Shown: positions 8,918 through 17,642 of the stretch, in pieces | Layout of the letters: each line of letters starts with the position of its first letter | Position numbering within the stretch: position 1 is the first letter of the stretch | Assembly: GCF_900142285.1 (NCBI RefSeq) | Contig: NZ_FRAJ01000009.1 | Coordinates: 1-64,000, forward strand | DNA: 64,000 bases | From: Caminicella sporogenes DSM 14501 | GTDB taxonomy: Bacteria > Bacillota > Clostridia > Peptostreptococcales > Caminicellaceae | Reading direction: 5' to 3' | Notes under the pieces: model-generated | The model's database searches: none | Told to the model about the DNA's origin: nothing | Seen by the model: the letters and a program-made list of their open reading frames with translations, nothing else | Position numbers and translations under genes: made by a program

Positions 8918-9334
8918 ATGAAAAATATAATACTTAAGATAGAAGGAAAACAGAGGCCATCTGGTGGAGAAGAAGATATGATAGAGTTTATTACTGAAGG
9001 AAGATATTACAATAAGAATAATGCAAAATATATTGTATATGAAGAATCAGAAATTTCAGGTATGGAAGGCTGCATTACTACATTAAAGATAATTGATGAT
9101 AAAATTATTATGAAAAGATTTGGGAAAGCTTCATCTGAATTAATCTTTGAAAAGGGAAAAAGATATGTTTCAAATTATAATACACCATACGGAAGTTTTA
9201 AAATGGAAATATTAACAAAAGAATTAAAGTATTCAATAAATGAAGATAATAAAGGGAATATATCTATAAAATACAATGTAAGCCTGCAAGGACTTAGTGA
9301 GGGAAGCAATGAAATTAATATACAAATCATGTGA
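8918..9334 (+). CDS. DUF1934 (YwiB-like) protein
   Basis: This is a small cytoplasmic protein of 138 residues, a beta-rich calycin-like fold by family knowledge, of unknown function. The opening IIEGKQRPSGGEEDMIEF-type segment and the middle YEESEISGMEGCITTLKI, followed by FEKGKRYVSNYNTPYGSF, are typical of DUF1934/YwiB. ATG 8918 lies 7 bases after AAGGAGGA. In Bacillus and many clostridia this gene lies immediately before argS; here the next gene is an ArgRS-like protein lacking the catalytic core, so the gene order is kept while the neighbour has changed. Confidence 0.85.
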   Translation: MKNIILKIEGKQRPSGGEEDMIEFITEGRYYNKNNAKYIVYEESEISGMEGCITTLKIIDDKIIMKRFGKASSELIFEKGKRYVSNYNTPYGSFKMEILTKELKYSINEDNKGNISIKYNVSLQGLSEGSNEINIQIM

Positions 9335-9436
9335 ATTAAAATTTAGAATTAAAAATTAAGAATTATAAAGGCCCTAAAGTAAAGGATTGAATTCATGAAC
9401 TGAGAGCTGATAACCGAGAACTAACAGCTATACACA
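9335..9436 (+). repeat. Intergenic repeat family, copy 1
   Basis: An A/T part (repeats of the type AAATTAAGAATTA) is followed by TTATAAAGGCCC and then a GAGAGCTGATAACCGAGAAC part. The copy ends at AGCTATACACAGGAGG, where the last bases form the ribosome site of the next gene. The same ending appears at 26957-26974. Confidence 0.75.
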
Positions 9437-9450
9437 GGAGGGGAATAAAG

Positions 9451-10611
9451 ATAAAAGATAAACTAAAAATAATTTTATTTGAAGTTATAAAAGATATTCA
9501 TGAGATAAAAAAAGATGATATTGAAGTTGTAGTGCCTAAAAATAGGGAACATGGCGATTTTTCCAGTAATATTGCGTTGAAGTTAGCTAAAAACCTGAAT
9601 ATGAAGCCTTATGAAATTGGAAATTTAATTAAAGAAAAAATTCAAAAAAAATATAATATATTTGAAAATATAAAGTTAGAAGGACCGGGATTTATTAACT
9701 TTTATATAAAAGAATTTTATTTTACAGATAAAATACTTAAATCGGTAGAAAAAGGTGATTTTAAAAGATTTAGTATAAAAAATGAAAATGTAAAACTGGC
9801 ATTGATTTTAAGTGATATAAATGAAATATTAGAGCTGTCAGAATTTAGGGCTTTTATGAACATGTACTATTTAGGAAATATATACAATTTAGCAGGTTAT
9901 AAAGTTTCAAAAACTGTAGTAGTGTATAATGATGAAACAAATAATTTAGATAATTTTTTGTCTAATTTTAAGGGAGTTAAAGTAACTAAAAATTTTGATG
10001 AATTAAACGATAGTATAATTTTTTCTTCTTATAAAAATCAATTTCTTTTAAAACAATATGGAATAAAAGATAAAAGGTATATTGTAAATAAAGTCAATGT
10101 ATATAAAAATAAAATTGAAAGAAACGATATAGATACAGTACAATTGATAGATATTTTAGGATTTGACAGATTAAAGTACAGCCTTTGTACAAATACATTT
10201 ACAAGTGAAGTTTATATTGAAATAACAAGAGATGACCTGAGATTTATTACTTATCCATATAGTCGAATAAGTTCTGTAATAAACATTCTTGAAAAAGAAG
10301 GAATATTACTTGGAAATATAGAAGATGTAAAAGAAATTATTTTAGAAAATAATTTGGAAAAAGAAATTTTGACAAAGTTAACCCAATTTAAAGATATAGT
10401 AAAATCTTCAATAGCTTATAATGATTTTTTTAAAATTATTAAATATGCTAATGATTTATGCGAGAATTTTTATAAGTTAAATAGTATTACTCTATATAGA
10501 AAACTCGGTAGACAAAAATTAATGTCAAGATTAAGACTTTTAAATTCAGTAAAGATAATATTGGAAGAAATATATAAGCTACTCGAAGTTTCAAAAAATT
10601 ATTGTTTATAA
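9451..10611 (+). CDS. ArgRS-like protein lacking the catalytic core (probable non-ATG start)
   Basis: This 386-residue protein has the two tRNA-contacting ends of arginyl-tRNA synthetase but not its active site. Residues about 25-88 match the ArgRS N-terminal additional domain (PKNREHGDFSSNIALKLAKN, then LEGPGFINFYI). The C-terminus from about 265 matches the DALR anticodon-binding domain (YPYSRISSVINILEKEGI). In between, only a degenerate remnant is seen (YLGNIYNLAGYKVSKTVVVY resembles the helix after the HIGH motif); no HIGH or KMSK motif is present and about half of the usual core length is missing. AGGAGGGG (9437-9443) precedes ATA 9451 by 7 bases, and translation from there restores the full N-terminal domain; the first conventional start, GTG 9532, lacks a ribosome site and truncates it. 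It may be a decaying argS copy or a tRNA-binding paralogue. Confidence 0.72.
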   Translation: MKDKLKIILFEVIKDIHEIKKDDIEVVVPKNREHGDFSSNIALKLAKNLNMKPYEIGNLIKEKIQKKYNIFENIKLEGPGFINFYIKEFYFTDKILKSVEKGDFKRFSIKNENVKLALILSDINEILELSEFRAFMNMYYLGNIYNLAGYKVSKTVVVYNDETNNLDNFLSNFKGVKVTKNFDELNDSIIFSSYKNQFLLKQYGIKDKRYIVNKVNVYKNKIERNDIDTVQLIDILGFDRLKYSLCTNTFTSEVYIEITRDDLRFITYPYSRISSVINILEKEGILLGNIEDVKEIILENNLEKEILTKLTQFKDIVKSSIAYNDFFKIIKYANDLCENFYKLNSITLYRKLGRQKLMSRLRLLNSVKIILEEIYKLLEVSKNYCL

Positions 10612-10696
10612 TATAAAATTAATACTAATTAAGAGTTAGAGAAAAAATTTATTATTATTTTCTAGCTTCTTGTAACCTGTTATATGTAATCTTTGA

Positions 10697-10722
10697 AAAT
10701 GCGTCTTAGACGCATTTGTTTT
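10697..10722 (+). terminator. Terminator after the ArgRS-like gene
   Basis: AAATGCGTC (10697-10705) and GACGCATTT (10709-10717) form a 9-bp stem with loop TTA, followed by GTTTTT. Confidence 0.85.
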
Positions 10723-10752
10723 TAATACATGTGACGAAAAATGGGCATATAG

Positions 10753-10768
10753 TGCTTAAAATTAAGCA
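10753..10768. promoter_or_regulatory. Palindromic site before the activator gene (proposed autoregulatory site)
   Basis: TGCTTAA-AA-TTAAGCA is a perfect 7+7 dyad that ends just before the ribosome site and start of the sigma-54 activator. It has the same pattern, TGCTYAA-WW-TTRAGCA, as the palindrome upstream of the kam operon (12194-12209), and both are preceded by AG. Binding by the activator itself is inferred. Confidence 0.6.
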
Positions 10769-10780
10769 TGGGGGGATAGC

Positions 10781-12172
10781 ATGAAAAATTTGCTCAATAA
10801 AGACAATATAGAAATTATACTTGATTATGTAAGTGATGGAATACAAGTGATTGATGAAGAAGGAAGGATAATCTACTGCAATAGAACAGTTGCAATTTTT
10901 GACGATATAAATAGAGAAGATGCGATAGGAAAACATATTTTAGATATATATCCTTCTTTGAAAAGAGAAACTAGCACATTGCTTAGAGTATTAGATAGCG
11001 GTATACCAATGTTTAATGTAGAGCAGACATATACAAATTATAAGGGAAAAAAGATTACAACTATAAATTCTACTTTGCCAATAAAGTTTAATGGAAAAGT
11101 CATTGGAGCAATAGAAATATCTAGAAATATAACAGATGTTAAAGCGTTATCTGAAAAAGTTGTAGACCTTCAAAATAAAATATATGGGGGAAAAACAAAA
11201 AAGAGAGAAACAAGTAATGGAGCAAAATACACATTTGAGGATATTATAGGCAGAAGTAAAGAAATATTAAAAGTGAAATCAATAGCTATGAAAGCTGCAA
11301 GATTTTCTTCACCTATACTTGTTTATGGGGATACAGGTACAGGGAAGGAACTTTTGGTACAGGCAATACACAATGCAGGTTCAAGAAAAAATAAGTCGTT
11401 TGTAGCTCAGAACTGTGCAGCTTTGCCTTCAAACTTATTAGAAGGAATACTTTTTGGTACTGTAAAGGGAAGTTTTACAGGGGCAGAAAATAGACCCGGA
11501 TTATTTGAAGTTGCAGATGGGGGAACATTATTTTTAGATGAGATAAATTCAATGCCTTTAGAACTTCAAGCTAAACTTCTTAGAGTGCTTCAAGATGGAA
11601 AGATAAGGAGAGTTGGAGATATAAAAACGATTAATGTAGATGTTAGAATTATAGCTGCAACAAATATAGAGCCAATTAGTGCAATAGAAAAGGGTATGCT
11701 TAGAAAAGATTTATATTATAGACTTAGTGCTGTTACAATATATATTCCAGATTTAAAAGACAGAAAAGAAGATATACCTCTTTTGACAGAATACTTTATA
11801 AAAAAATACAATAAAGTTCTTTATAGAAATGTTAAAGGAGTTTCTAGTGAAGTAGCATCAATATTTCAATGTTATAATTGGCCGGGTAATGTAAGAGAAC
11901 TTGAACATGTGATAGAAGGTGCTATGAATATGATAGATGGGGACATTATAACTTTGGATTATATTCCTAAGAACCTTATAGATTATTGTAGAAATTTTGA
12001 CGAAGATATAGAATATAAAAATGTTTCTTTGAAAGATGCACTTAAAAATCTTGAGAAGAAAATGATAAAAAAAGCTCTTGAAAAATCTGGTAGAAATATA
12101 AGTAAAGCAGCTAGTTTATTAGGAATTCCAAGACAAACACTACAGTATAAAATAAAAAAATATAGATTGTAG
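10781..12172 (+). CDS. Sigma-54-dependent transcriptional activator (PAS-AAA+-Fis), probable regulator of lysine fermentation
   Basis: This is an enhancer-binding protein that remodels sigma-54 RNA polymerase to open -24/-12 promoters. Of 463 residues, about 10-120 form a PAS sensor domain (YVSDGIQVIDEEGRIIYCN), about 150-385 the AAA+ domain, and about 420-463 a Fis-type helix-turn-helix (SGRNISKAASLLGIPRQTLQ). Walker A is GDTGTGKELL, the sigma-54 contact loop is GSFTGA (the family GAFTGA with A to S), and the Walker B region is GGTLFLDEIN. It lies directly upstream of the kdd-kam operon, whose promoter is a sigma-54 type, and palindromes of one pattern precede both. There is no receiver domain, so the signal is probably a small molecule or metabolite sensed by PAS; the ligand is unknown. 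Confidence 0.9.
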   Translation: MKNLLNKDNIEIILDYVSDGIQVIDEEGRIIYCNRTVAIFDDINREDAIGKHILDIYPSLKRETSTLLRVLDSGIPMFNVEQTYTNYKGKKITTINSTLPIKFNGKVIGAIEISRNITDVKALSEKVVDLQNKIYGGKTKKRETSNGAKYTFEDIIGRSKEILKVKSIAMKAARFSSPILVYGDTGTGKELLVQAIHNAGSRKNKSFVAQNCAALPSNLLEGILFGTVKGSFTGAENRPGLFEVADGGTLFLDEINSMPLELQAKLLRVLQDGKIRRVGDIKTINVDVRIIAATNIEPISAIEKGMLRKDLYYRLSAVTIYIPDLKDRKEDIPLLTEYFIKKYNKVLYRNVKGVSSEVASIFQCYNWPGNVRELEHVIEGAMNMIDGDIITLDYIPKNLIDYCRNFDEDIEYKNVSLKDALKNLEKKMIKKALEKSGRNISKAASLLGIPRQTLQYKIKKYRL

Positions 12173-12190
12173 TAGTAAATAATTTTACGT

Positions 12191-12212
12191 TAGTGCTCAA
12201 TTTTGAGCACTA
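12191..12212. promoter_or_regulatory. Upstream activator palindrome of the kdd-kam operon
   Basis: TAGTGCTCAA and TTGAGCACTA flank a TT centre. It lies about 110 bases upstream of the -24/-12 promoter, the usual distance for a sigma-54 enhancer site, and its core TGCTCAA-TT-TTGAGCA matches the dyad before the activator gene. There is no T-run to make it a terminator. Confidence 0.7.
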
Positions 12213-12320
12213 TTTAAATGTTAAAAATATAACGTTTTTTTGATGAGAAAAAAATTTAAAAAGCCTATACTTAAGGTTTTTACTGTGATTTATAGTTTAT
12301 AGTATATCAATTTAATTTTT

Positions 12321-12336
12321 TGGCATTATATTTGCT
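12321..12336 (+). promoter_or_regulatory. Sigma-54 (-24/-12) promoter of kdd-kam
   Basis: TGGCAT-TATAT-TTGCT matches the consensus TGGCAC-N5-TTGCW with one change, and the invariant GG and GC are exactly 10 bases apart. It lies 69 bases before the kdd start and is preceded by the activator palindrome. Confidence 0.88.
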
Positions 12337-12404
12337 TAAAATTCTAATTGAAGTGAAAAACCTGAAAATTTAAAATTATGAAAATCATATGGGGGTATGA
12401 AAAG

Positions 12405-13442
12405 ATGAAAAAAGGCTGTAAATTTGGAACTCATAGGGTTATTGAACCCAAAGGAAGTTTGCCTCAACCTGCATGGAAGATTGACAATGATATGGAGATT
12501 TATGACAACGAGATTTTGATTGACGTTCAAACTTTAAACATTGATTCTGCAAGTTTTACACAAATAAAAGAAGAGGCAAATGGAGATGTAGAAAAAATAA
12601 AAGAAATAATGTTAGATATAGTTTCTAAAAGAGGAAAACATCATAATCCTGTAACAGGTTCAGGTGGAATGCTTATTGGGACTGTTGAGAAGATAGGACC
12701 AGCTCTTGAAGGAAAAACAGATTTAAAAGTTGGAGATAAGATAGCTACGTTGGTGTCTTTATCCCTTACGCCACTTAGAATAGATAAAATTAAAGAAGTG
12801 AGAAAAGATATTGACCAAGTAGATATAGAGGGAAAGGCAATATTATTTGAAAGTGGTATATATGCAGTACTTCCTGATGATATACCTGAAAATCTTGCGC
12901 TATCTGTACTTGATGTTGCAGGTGCACCAGCTCAAACTGCTAAACTAGTTAAGCCCGGAAATACAGTTTTAGTAATAGGCGGAGCTGGAAAATCTGGAAT
13001 GTTATGTCTTTATGAAGCTAAAAAGAGAGCAGGAATTACAGGTAAAGTAATATGTCTTGGACATAGTGAGAAATCTATTGAAAAAGCTAAAAAAGCTAAT
13101 TTAGCTGATGTATACATAGTAGCAGATGCAACTAAACCAGTAGAAGTTATGGAAAAAGTAAAAGAAGTAACAAATGGAAAAATGGCGGATATAACTATAA
13201 ATTGTGTAAACGTTCCCGATACAGAAATGTCAAGTATTTTAGCTACTAAAGACGATGGACTTATTTACTTCTTTAGTATGGCAACAAGTTTTACAAAAGC
13301 TGCATTAGGAGCAGAAGGGGTTGGGAGAGATACTACAATGATAATAGGAAATGGATATACCAAAGGACATGCTAAAATAGCTCTTGAAATAATGAGGGAA
13401 AGTAAAGCTTTAAGAGAAATTTATGAAGAGTTGTATGCATAA
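12405..13442 (+). CDS. kdd: L-erythro-3,5-diaminohexanoate dehydrogenase
   Basis: This enzyme oxidatively deaminates 3,5-diaminohexanoate to 5-amino-3-oxohexanoate with NAD(P) in anaerobic lysine fermentation. The 345-residue protein starts MKKGCKFGTHRVIEPKGSLP, as known Kdd proteins do, which with GGGGG about 9 bases upstream fixes ATG 12405; an in-frame ATG at 12378 has no ribosome site. A medium-chain dehydrogenase-like nucleotide fold is seen around residues 180-205 (TVLVIGGAGKSGMLCLYEAK). It is first in the operon, before kamA, and driven by the sigma-54 promoter. Confidence 0.95.
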   Translation: MKKGCKFGTHRVIEPKGSLPQPAWKIDNDMEIYDNEILIDVQTLNIDSASFTQIKEEANGDVEKIKEIMLDIVSKRGKHHNPVTGSGGMLIGTVEKIGPALEGKTDLKVGDKIATLVSLSLTPLRIDKIKEVRKDIDQVDIEGKAILFESGIYAVLPDDIPENLALSVLDVAGAPAQTAKLVKPGNTVLVIGGAGKSGMLCLYEAKKRAGITGKVICLGHSEKSIEKAKKANLADVYIVADATKPVEVMEKVKEVTNGKMADITINCVNVPDTEMSSILATKDDGLIYFFSMATSFTKAALGAEGVGRDTTMIIGNGYTKGHAKIALEIMRESKALREIYEELYA

Positions 13443-13499
13443 AGAAAAGTAGTTGATAAGTGATAGTTACAAGTTAAAAATTAAAGGGGGATTTTTATA

Positions 13500-14753
13500 A
13501 TGAGACATTATACAGAAATAGAATTGTGGAAAGATGTTACTGAGGAGCAGTGGAATGACTGGCATTGGCAGGTTAGGAATAGAATTACAACTGTAGAAGA
13601 TTTGAAAAAAGTTATAAATCTTACACCAGAAGAAGAAAAAGGGATACAAGAAGCATTAAAGAAACTTAGAATGGGTATTACTCCATATTATGCACTTTTG
13701 ATGGATAAAGACGATTCAAACTGTCCAATTAGAAAGCAAGCAGTTCCAACAATATATGAAACTTACATAAGTGATGCTGATATGGAAGACCCTTTGCATG
13801 AAGATACAGATTCACCAGTTCCCGGTCTTACACACAGATATCCTGATAGAGTACTTCTTCTCATAACAGATATGTGTTCAATGTACTGTAGACATTGTAC
13901 TAGAAGGAGATTTGCAGGACAAAAAGATGATGAAATGCCTTTAGATAGAATAGACGCAGCCATTGAATATATAAGAAATACTCCACAAGTTAGAGATGTA
14001 CTTTTATCTGGAGGAGACTGTTTATTAGTATCTGATGAAAGACTTGAATATATAATCAAAAAACTTAGAGAAATACCTCATGTTGAAATAGTTAGACTTG
14101 GTACTAGAACACCAGTTGTTCTTCCACAGAGAATAACACCAGAGCTTGTAAATATGCTTAAAAAGTACCATCCAATTTGGCTTAATACTCACTTCAATCA
14201 TTCTAAAGAAATGACTCCTGAATCCAGAAAAGCACTTGCACTTTTAGCTGATGCAGGAATACCTCTTGGCAATCAGACTGTTTTACTTAGAGGAGTTAAT
14301 GACTGTGTTCATGTAATGAGAAACTTAGTACATGATTTAGTAAAAAATAGAGTAAGACCTTATTATATTTATCAATGCGACTTATCTGTTGGTATAGAAC
14401 ATTTTAGAACTCCAGTAGCTAAAGGCCTTGAGATAATGGAAGCACTTAGAGGACATACTTCAGGATATGCAGTACCAACATTTGTTGTAGATGCTCCGGG
14501 CGGTGGAGGAAAAATACCTGTAATGCCAAATTATGTAGTATCACAGTCATCACGAAGGGTAGTGCTTAGAAACTATGAAGGAGTTATAACAACATATACT
14601 GAACCAGCACCATATAAAGATGAATGTAACTGTCCAGTATGTAGAAAAGAAAGAGAACATAAACTTACAGGAGTAGCTGGACTTTTACAAGGCAATCAAG
14701 TAGCTTTAGAACCAGCTGATTTAGAAAGACATAAAAGAGCACAGCATAAATAG
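13500..14753 (+). CDS. kamA: L-lysine 2,3-aminomutase
   Basis: This radical-SAM, PLP-dependent enzyme converts L-lysine to L-beta-lysine, the first step of the pathway. In 417 residues the cluster-binding motif is C126-x3-C130-x2-C133 (CSMYCRHC), followed by RRRFAG and the SAM-contact GGD in LLSGGDCLL. The PLP lysine is K338 in [13 protein letters not shown], and the zinc cysteines lie in [11 protein letters not shown] near the C-terminus together with upstream ones. Length and motifs match the clostridial fermentative enzyme rather than short EpmB-type proteins. An AAAGGGGG ribosome site precedes ATG 13500. It is the second gene of the operon. Confidence 0.97.
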   Translation: MRHYTEIELWKDVTEEQWNDWHWQVRNRITTVEDLKKVINLTPEEEKGIQEALKKLRMGITPYYALLMDKDDSNCPIRKQAVPTIYETYISDADMEDPLHEDTDSPVPGLTHRYPDRVLLLITDMCSMYCRHCTRRRFAGQKDDEMPLDRIDAAIEYIRNTPQVRDVLLSGGDCLLVSDERLEYIIKKLREIPHVEIVRLGTRTPVVLPQRITPELVNMLKKYHPIWLNTHFNHSKEMTPESRKALALLADAGIPLGNQTVLLRGVNDCVHVMRNLVHDLVKNRVRPYYIYQCDLSVGIEHFRTPVAKGLEIMEALRGHTSGYAVPTFVVDAPGGGGKIPVMPNYVVSQSSRRVVLRNYEGVITTYTEPAPYKDECNCPVCRKEREHKLTGVAGLLQGNQVALEPADLERHKRAQHK

Positions 14754-14846
14754 TTTAGAGTTAAGAGTTAAAAGTTAAGAGTTATAAAGAAACCAAAGAG
14801 TTGACCCTAAGCTGAGAGCCGAGAACTGATAACTGAGAGCTAATAA
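14754..14846 (+). repeat. Intergenic repeat family, copy 2
   Basis: An A/T part of AGAGTTAAGAGTTA type, then TTATAAAG, GAGTTGACCCTAAGC, and a GAGAGCCGAGAACTGATAAC part ending just before AGAGGAGG, the ribosome site of kamB. Confidence 0.75.
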
Positions 14847-14860
14847 GAGGAGGTTTTCCT

Positions 14861-15898
14861 ATGCAGTTGCTTGATTTGATAGAAAATAAATACAAAGTAA
14901 TATCAGTAGTAGGTATGGCAAAAAATGCAGGAAAGACTGTTACGCTTAATGAACTCATAATGGAAGCTGTGGATAGAAATATAAGACTTGGAATAACATC
15001 AATAGGACGTGATGGAGAAAAGCAAGATATGGTAACATATACAGAAAAGCCAATGATTTTTGTAAATAAGGGAACGATTATAGCAACTGCAGAGGAAACC
15101 TTCAAATTATCGGAGGCAAAACTTGAAGTGCTTGAGACGACAGATGTAAGAACTTCTATAGGAAATGTAATTATAGGAAAAACCTTAACAGATGGGCATG
15201 TTCAAATAGCAGGACCTGCTATAAACGAAGATACAAAATTGATTTCACAAAAAATGATTTCTTTTGGTGCAGAACTAGTTATTGTAGATGGAGCTATAGA
15301 CAGGTTGTCATCTGCTTCACCAGCTGTTACAGAAGCTACTATTTTGGCAACAGGAGCAGTACTCAGTAGAGATATGGATAAAGTTATAGAAAAATCTGCA
15401 CATCAAGTAAATCTATTTAATTTAGATGTAGTTGAAGATGAACAAATTAGAGCTATTGCTGAAGAATATATAAAAAGAGTAGCTGTTTCAATAATAAATG
15501 ATAAATATGAAGTTACTACTTTAGATATTAAAACGGCTTTAAATTGTGGTAGTAAAATAGCAGGAGTTTTAAAAGAAGATTCAAAGTATGTTGTAATAAA
15601 AGGTTCTTTAGTTGCAAAGACTTTAATGGATATAGTTTCTCGAACCAAAAAATATAAAAATGTTACTTTTATAGTTAAAGATTCTACAAAAATATTTATT
15701 GATTATAACGATTGGAGATATTTTGAGAGGATTAATGTAAAAGTGGCCGTACTTGAAAAGATAAATATATTAGCTGTAACTATAAATCCTTATTCTCCTG
15801 GGGGCTATTATTTTTCTCAGAGTGATTTTTTGAATAAGATGAGAAAAATACTAAGTCCAATACCTGTTATTGATGTAATGATTAGTGGGGGTATTTAA
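14861..15898 (+). CDS. kamB: Lysine 5,6-aminomutase reactivase subunit KamB
   Basis: KamB, with KamC, is the repair system that exchanges damaged cobalamin on lysine 5,6-aminomutase (family knowledge). The 345-residue protein has a P-loop near the N-terminus (SVVGMAKNAGKTVTLNELI, about residues 16-34) and no membrane segment or signal peptide. ATG 14861 follows AGAGGAGG. Its stop codon is immediately followed by the kamC start, and the kam gene order is the conserved one, which is much of the evidence for the assignment. Confidence 0.9.
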   Translation: MQLLDLIENKYKVISVVGMAKNAGKTVTLNELIMEAVDRNIRLGITSIGRDGEKQDMVTYTEKPMIFVNKGTIIATAEETFKLSEAKLEVLETTDVRTSIGNVIIGKTLTDGHVQIAGPAINEDTKLISQKMISFGAELVIVDGAIDRLSSASPAVTEATILATGAVLSRDMDKVIEKSAHQVNLFNLDVVEDEQIRAIAEEYIKRVAVSIINDKYEVTTLDIKTALNCGSKIAGVLKEDSKYVVIKGSLVAKTLMDIVSRTKKYKNVTFIVKDSTKIFIDYNDWRYFERINVKVAVLEKINILAVTINPYSPGGYYFSQSDFLNKMRKILSPIPVIDVMISGGI

Positions 15899-17533
15899 AT
15901 GTTTATATCTAAAGAAAGTGCAGAGAATTTAGATTTAGATTTTGTATTTGATAAGCTTACAGTATATACGCCCTATGGAGAAAATTTAAAGAAGAATATA
16001 AGGCCATTTAGAAAAGGAGAAAAAGAGCAGTTAAATGAAGAATTAAATAGAATAGAAAAAATTGTGGGGTTAATAAAAAGGCAGCGTTATACAGTTATAG
16101 AAATAAGAAATTATTTTAAGCATATTAAAGATTTGACTTTAACTTTTCAAAGAGTTAAAGATGATGAAGTTTTAAGTGTAATAGAACTCTATGAAATAAA
16201 GCTGTTTGTAGGAATTTTAAGCAAATTATATTTAAGTATACAAAAGCTAAATTGGGATGATATGCCTGATGATATAAAGCCTATGCCAATACCTGAAATA
16301 GAAAATTTATTAGACCCTCAAAAAACGGGAACTACTACATTTTATATTTATGATGAGTATTCAGAAAAATTAGCATCAATAAGAAAAGAAATAAAAGAAA
16401 TTGAAAACAAAATAAATATTGAAAAGAAAAAACTTAAAGCTAAAGTTGAAGATGAATTAGGTTTAAAGTTAAGACCAACAGGTGAAATTATTATAAGTAA
16501 AGATAAATCTGAACTAATAGAAAAACTGAAATCACATGATTTGCTTTTATATAGCATGGAAACTTATATGAATGTAACTTTTAAATTACGATGTACAGAA
16601 TATATAGATGAAATGACTTTAAAAATTCAGGATTTGAAAGAATTAGAGGAAGAGGAAGAATTTAAAGTTAGAGAATATTTAAGTAGAGAAATAAAAAAAT
16701 ATATAGATATTATTGAAAAAAATATCAGTGCTATTGGGAAATTAGATTTACTGATGGCAAAAGGTTATCATGCTGTTGGGTTTGGGGGAGTAAGACCGGA
16801 TATATCCGATAAAGAGGGAATATATATACTTAATGGTCGGCATATAAAAGTAGAGCAAAATTTAAGAAAAGAAGGCAAAGAGTTTACACCTATAACAGTA
16901 AATTTGAAAAAAGGTGTTACTTGTATAACGGGAGCAAATATGGGCGGAAAAACAGTTGCTCTTAAATTAATAGGTATGCTTTCTGCAATGGCTCAATATG
17001 GATTATTTGTACCGGCAGAAAAAATGAAATTTTCTTTAAAAGAATATATATTCTTTTCACTTGGGGATATGCAGTCAACAGATATGGGACTTAGTACTTT
17101 CGGTGGAGAAATAATGAAGATAAAAGAGGCTATAAAATTTTCGCATAAAAGTGGATTAATATTGATAGATGAATTGGCTCGAGGAACAAATCCAAAAGAA
17201 GGATTTGCAATATCAAAAGCTTTGATTAATTATTTAAAGAAAAAAAATGCTATAACTGTGATAACAACTCATTTTGATGGATTAACACTTGATAAAGATA
17301 TAAAACATCTTCAAGTTAAGGGAATATCTGAAAAAAAGTTTGAAGAAATATCACAAAAATTATTAAAAGGAAAGATAGGTATAGAGACTCTTCATCATTA
17401 TATGGATTACAGGCTTGAAGAAGTAGATAAAGCAAAAGAAGTGCCGAAAGATGCTATAAGAATATCAAGACTTATGGGACTTGATGAAGAGATACTTAAA
17501 GATGCAGAAAAAATACTTAAAGACAATGAATAA
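15899..17533 (+). CDS. kamC: Lysine 5,6-aminomutase reactivase ATPase KamC (MutS-like)
   Basis: The 544-residue protein has a MutS-type ATPase domain in its C-terminal third: Walker A TGANMGGKTVALK (about residue 343), a glycine-rich S-loop region around LSTFGGEIMKIKEA, Walker B LILIDELARGTNPKEG, and TTHFDGL. The N-terminal two-thirds are helical with a long coiled coil (about 155-260), and no MutS mismatch-recognition domain is present. It therefore acts as a chaperone-like ATPase for KamDE, not in DNA repair. ATG 15899 abuts the kamB stop, so the two are translationally coupled. Confidence 0.92.
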   Translation: MFISKESAENLDLDFVFDKLTVYTPYGENLKKNIRPFRKGEKEQLNEELNRIEKIVGLIKRQRYTVIEIRNYFKHIKDLTLTFQRVKDDEVLSVIELYEIKLFVGILSKLYLSIQKLNWDDMPDDIKPMPIPEIENLLDPQKTGTTTFYIYDEYSEKLASIRKEIKEIENKINIEKKKLKAKVEDELGLKLRPTGEIIISKDKSELIEKLKSHDLLLYSMETYMNVTFKLRCTEYIDEMTLKIQDLKELEEEEEFKVREYLSREIKKYIDIIEKNISAIGKLDLLMAKGYHAVGFGGVRPDISDKEGIYILNGRHIKVEQNLRKEGKEFTPITVNLKKGVTCITGANMGGKTVALKLIGMLSAMAQYGLFVPAEKMKFSLKEYIFFSLGDMQSTDMGLSTFGGEIMKIKEAIKFSHKSGLILIDELARGTNPKEGFAISKALINYLKKKNAITVITTHFDGLTLDKDIKHLQVKGISEKKFEEISQKLLKGKIGIETLHHYMDYRLEEVDKAKEVPKDAIRISRLMGLDEEILKDAEKILKDNE

Positions 17534-17620
17534 TGAATAAATAATAATGAATAAGTGTTTAGTTTTAAAGTAAATAGCTATATCTTGTTAATTATTACTT
17601 ATTACTTATTAATTATTACT
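17534..17620. repeat. A/T-rich inverted repeat between kamC and kamD
   Basis: Repeated TAATGAATAA units at 17534-17556 are complementary to repeated TTACTTATTA units at 17593-17620. The transcript could form a long weak hairpin between two genes of one operon. It resembles the A/T part of the intergenic repeat family, present in both orientations. Confidence 0.55.
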
Positions 17621-17642
17621 GACTCGTGGGGGTATGAATAAT

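Noticed and set aside
9335-9436. Repeated GAGAGCTGA-type units as a CRISPR array or as IS ends
   Set aside because: There are no regular spacers of uniform length, no cas genes, no transposase frame nearby and no fixed ends or target duplications.
10743-10755. TGGGCATATAGTGC as a sigma-54 promoter of the activator gene
   Set aside because: The spacing between GG and GC is 8-9 bases, not 10, and the sequence overlaps the proposed palindromic site.
12191-12212. Palindrome after the activator gene as its terminator
   Set aside because: No T-run follows, and the same palindrome type lies before the activator gene, where a terminator would make no sense; an activator site fits better.
15899-17533. 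kamC as the mismatch-repair gene mutS or mutS2
   Set aside because: It has the MutS ATPase but no DNA mismatch-recognition or Smr domain, and lies between kamB and kamD.
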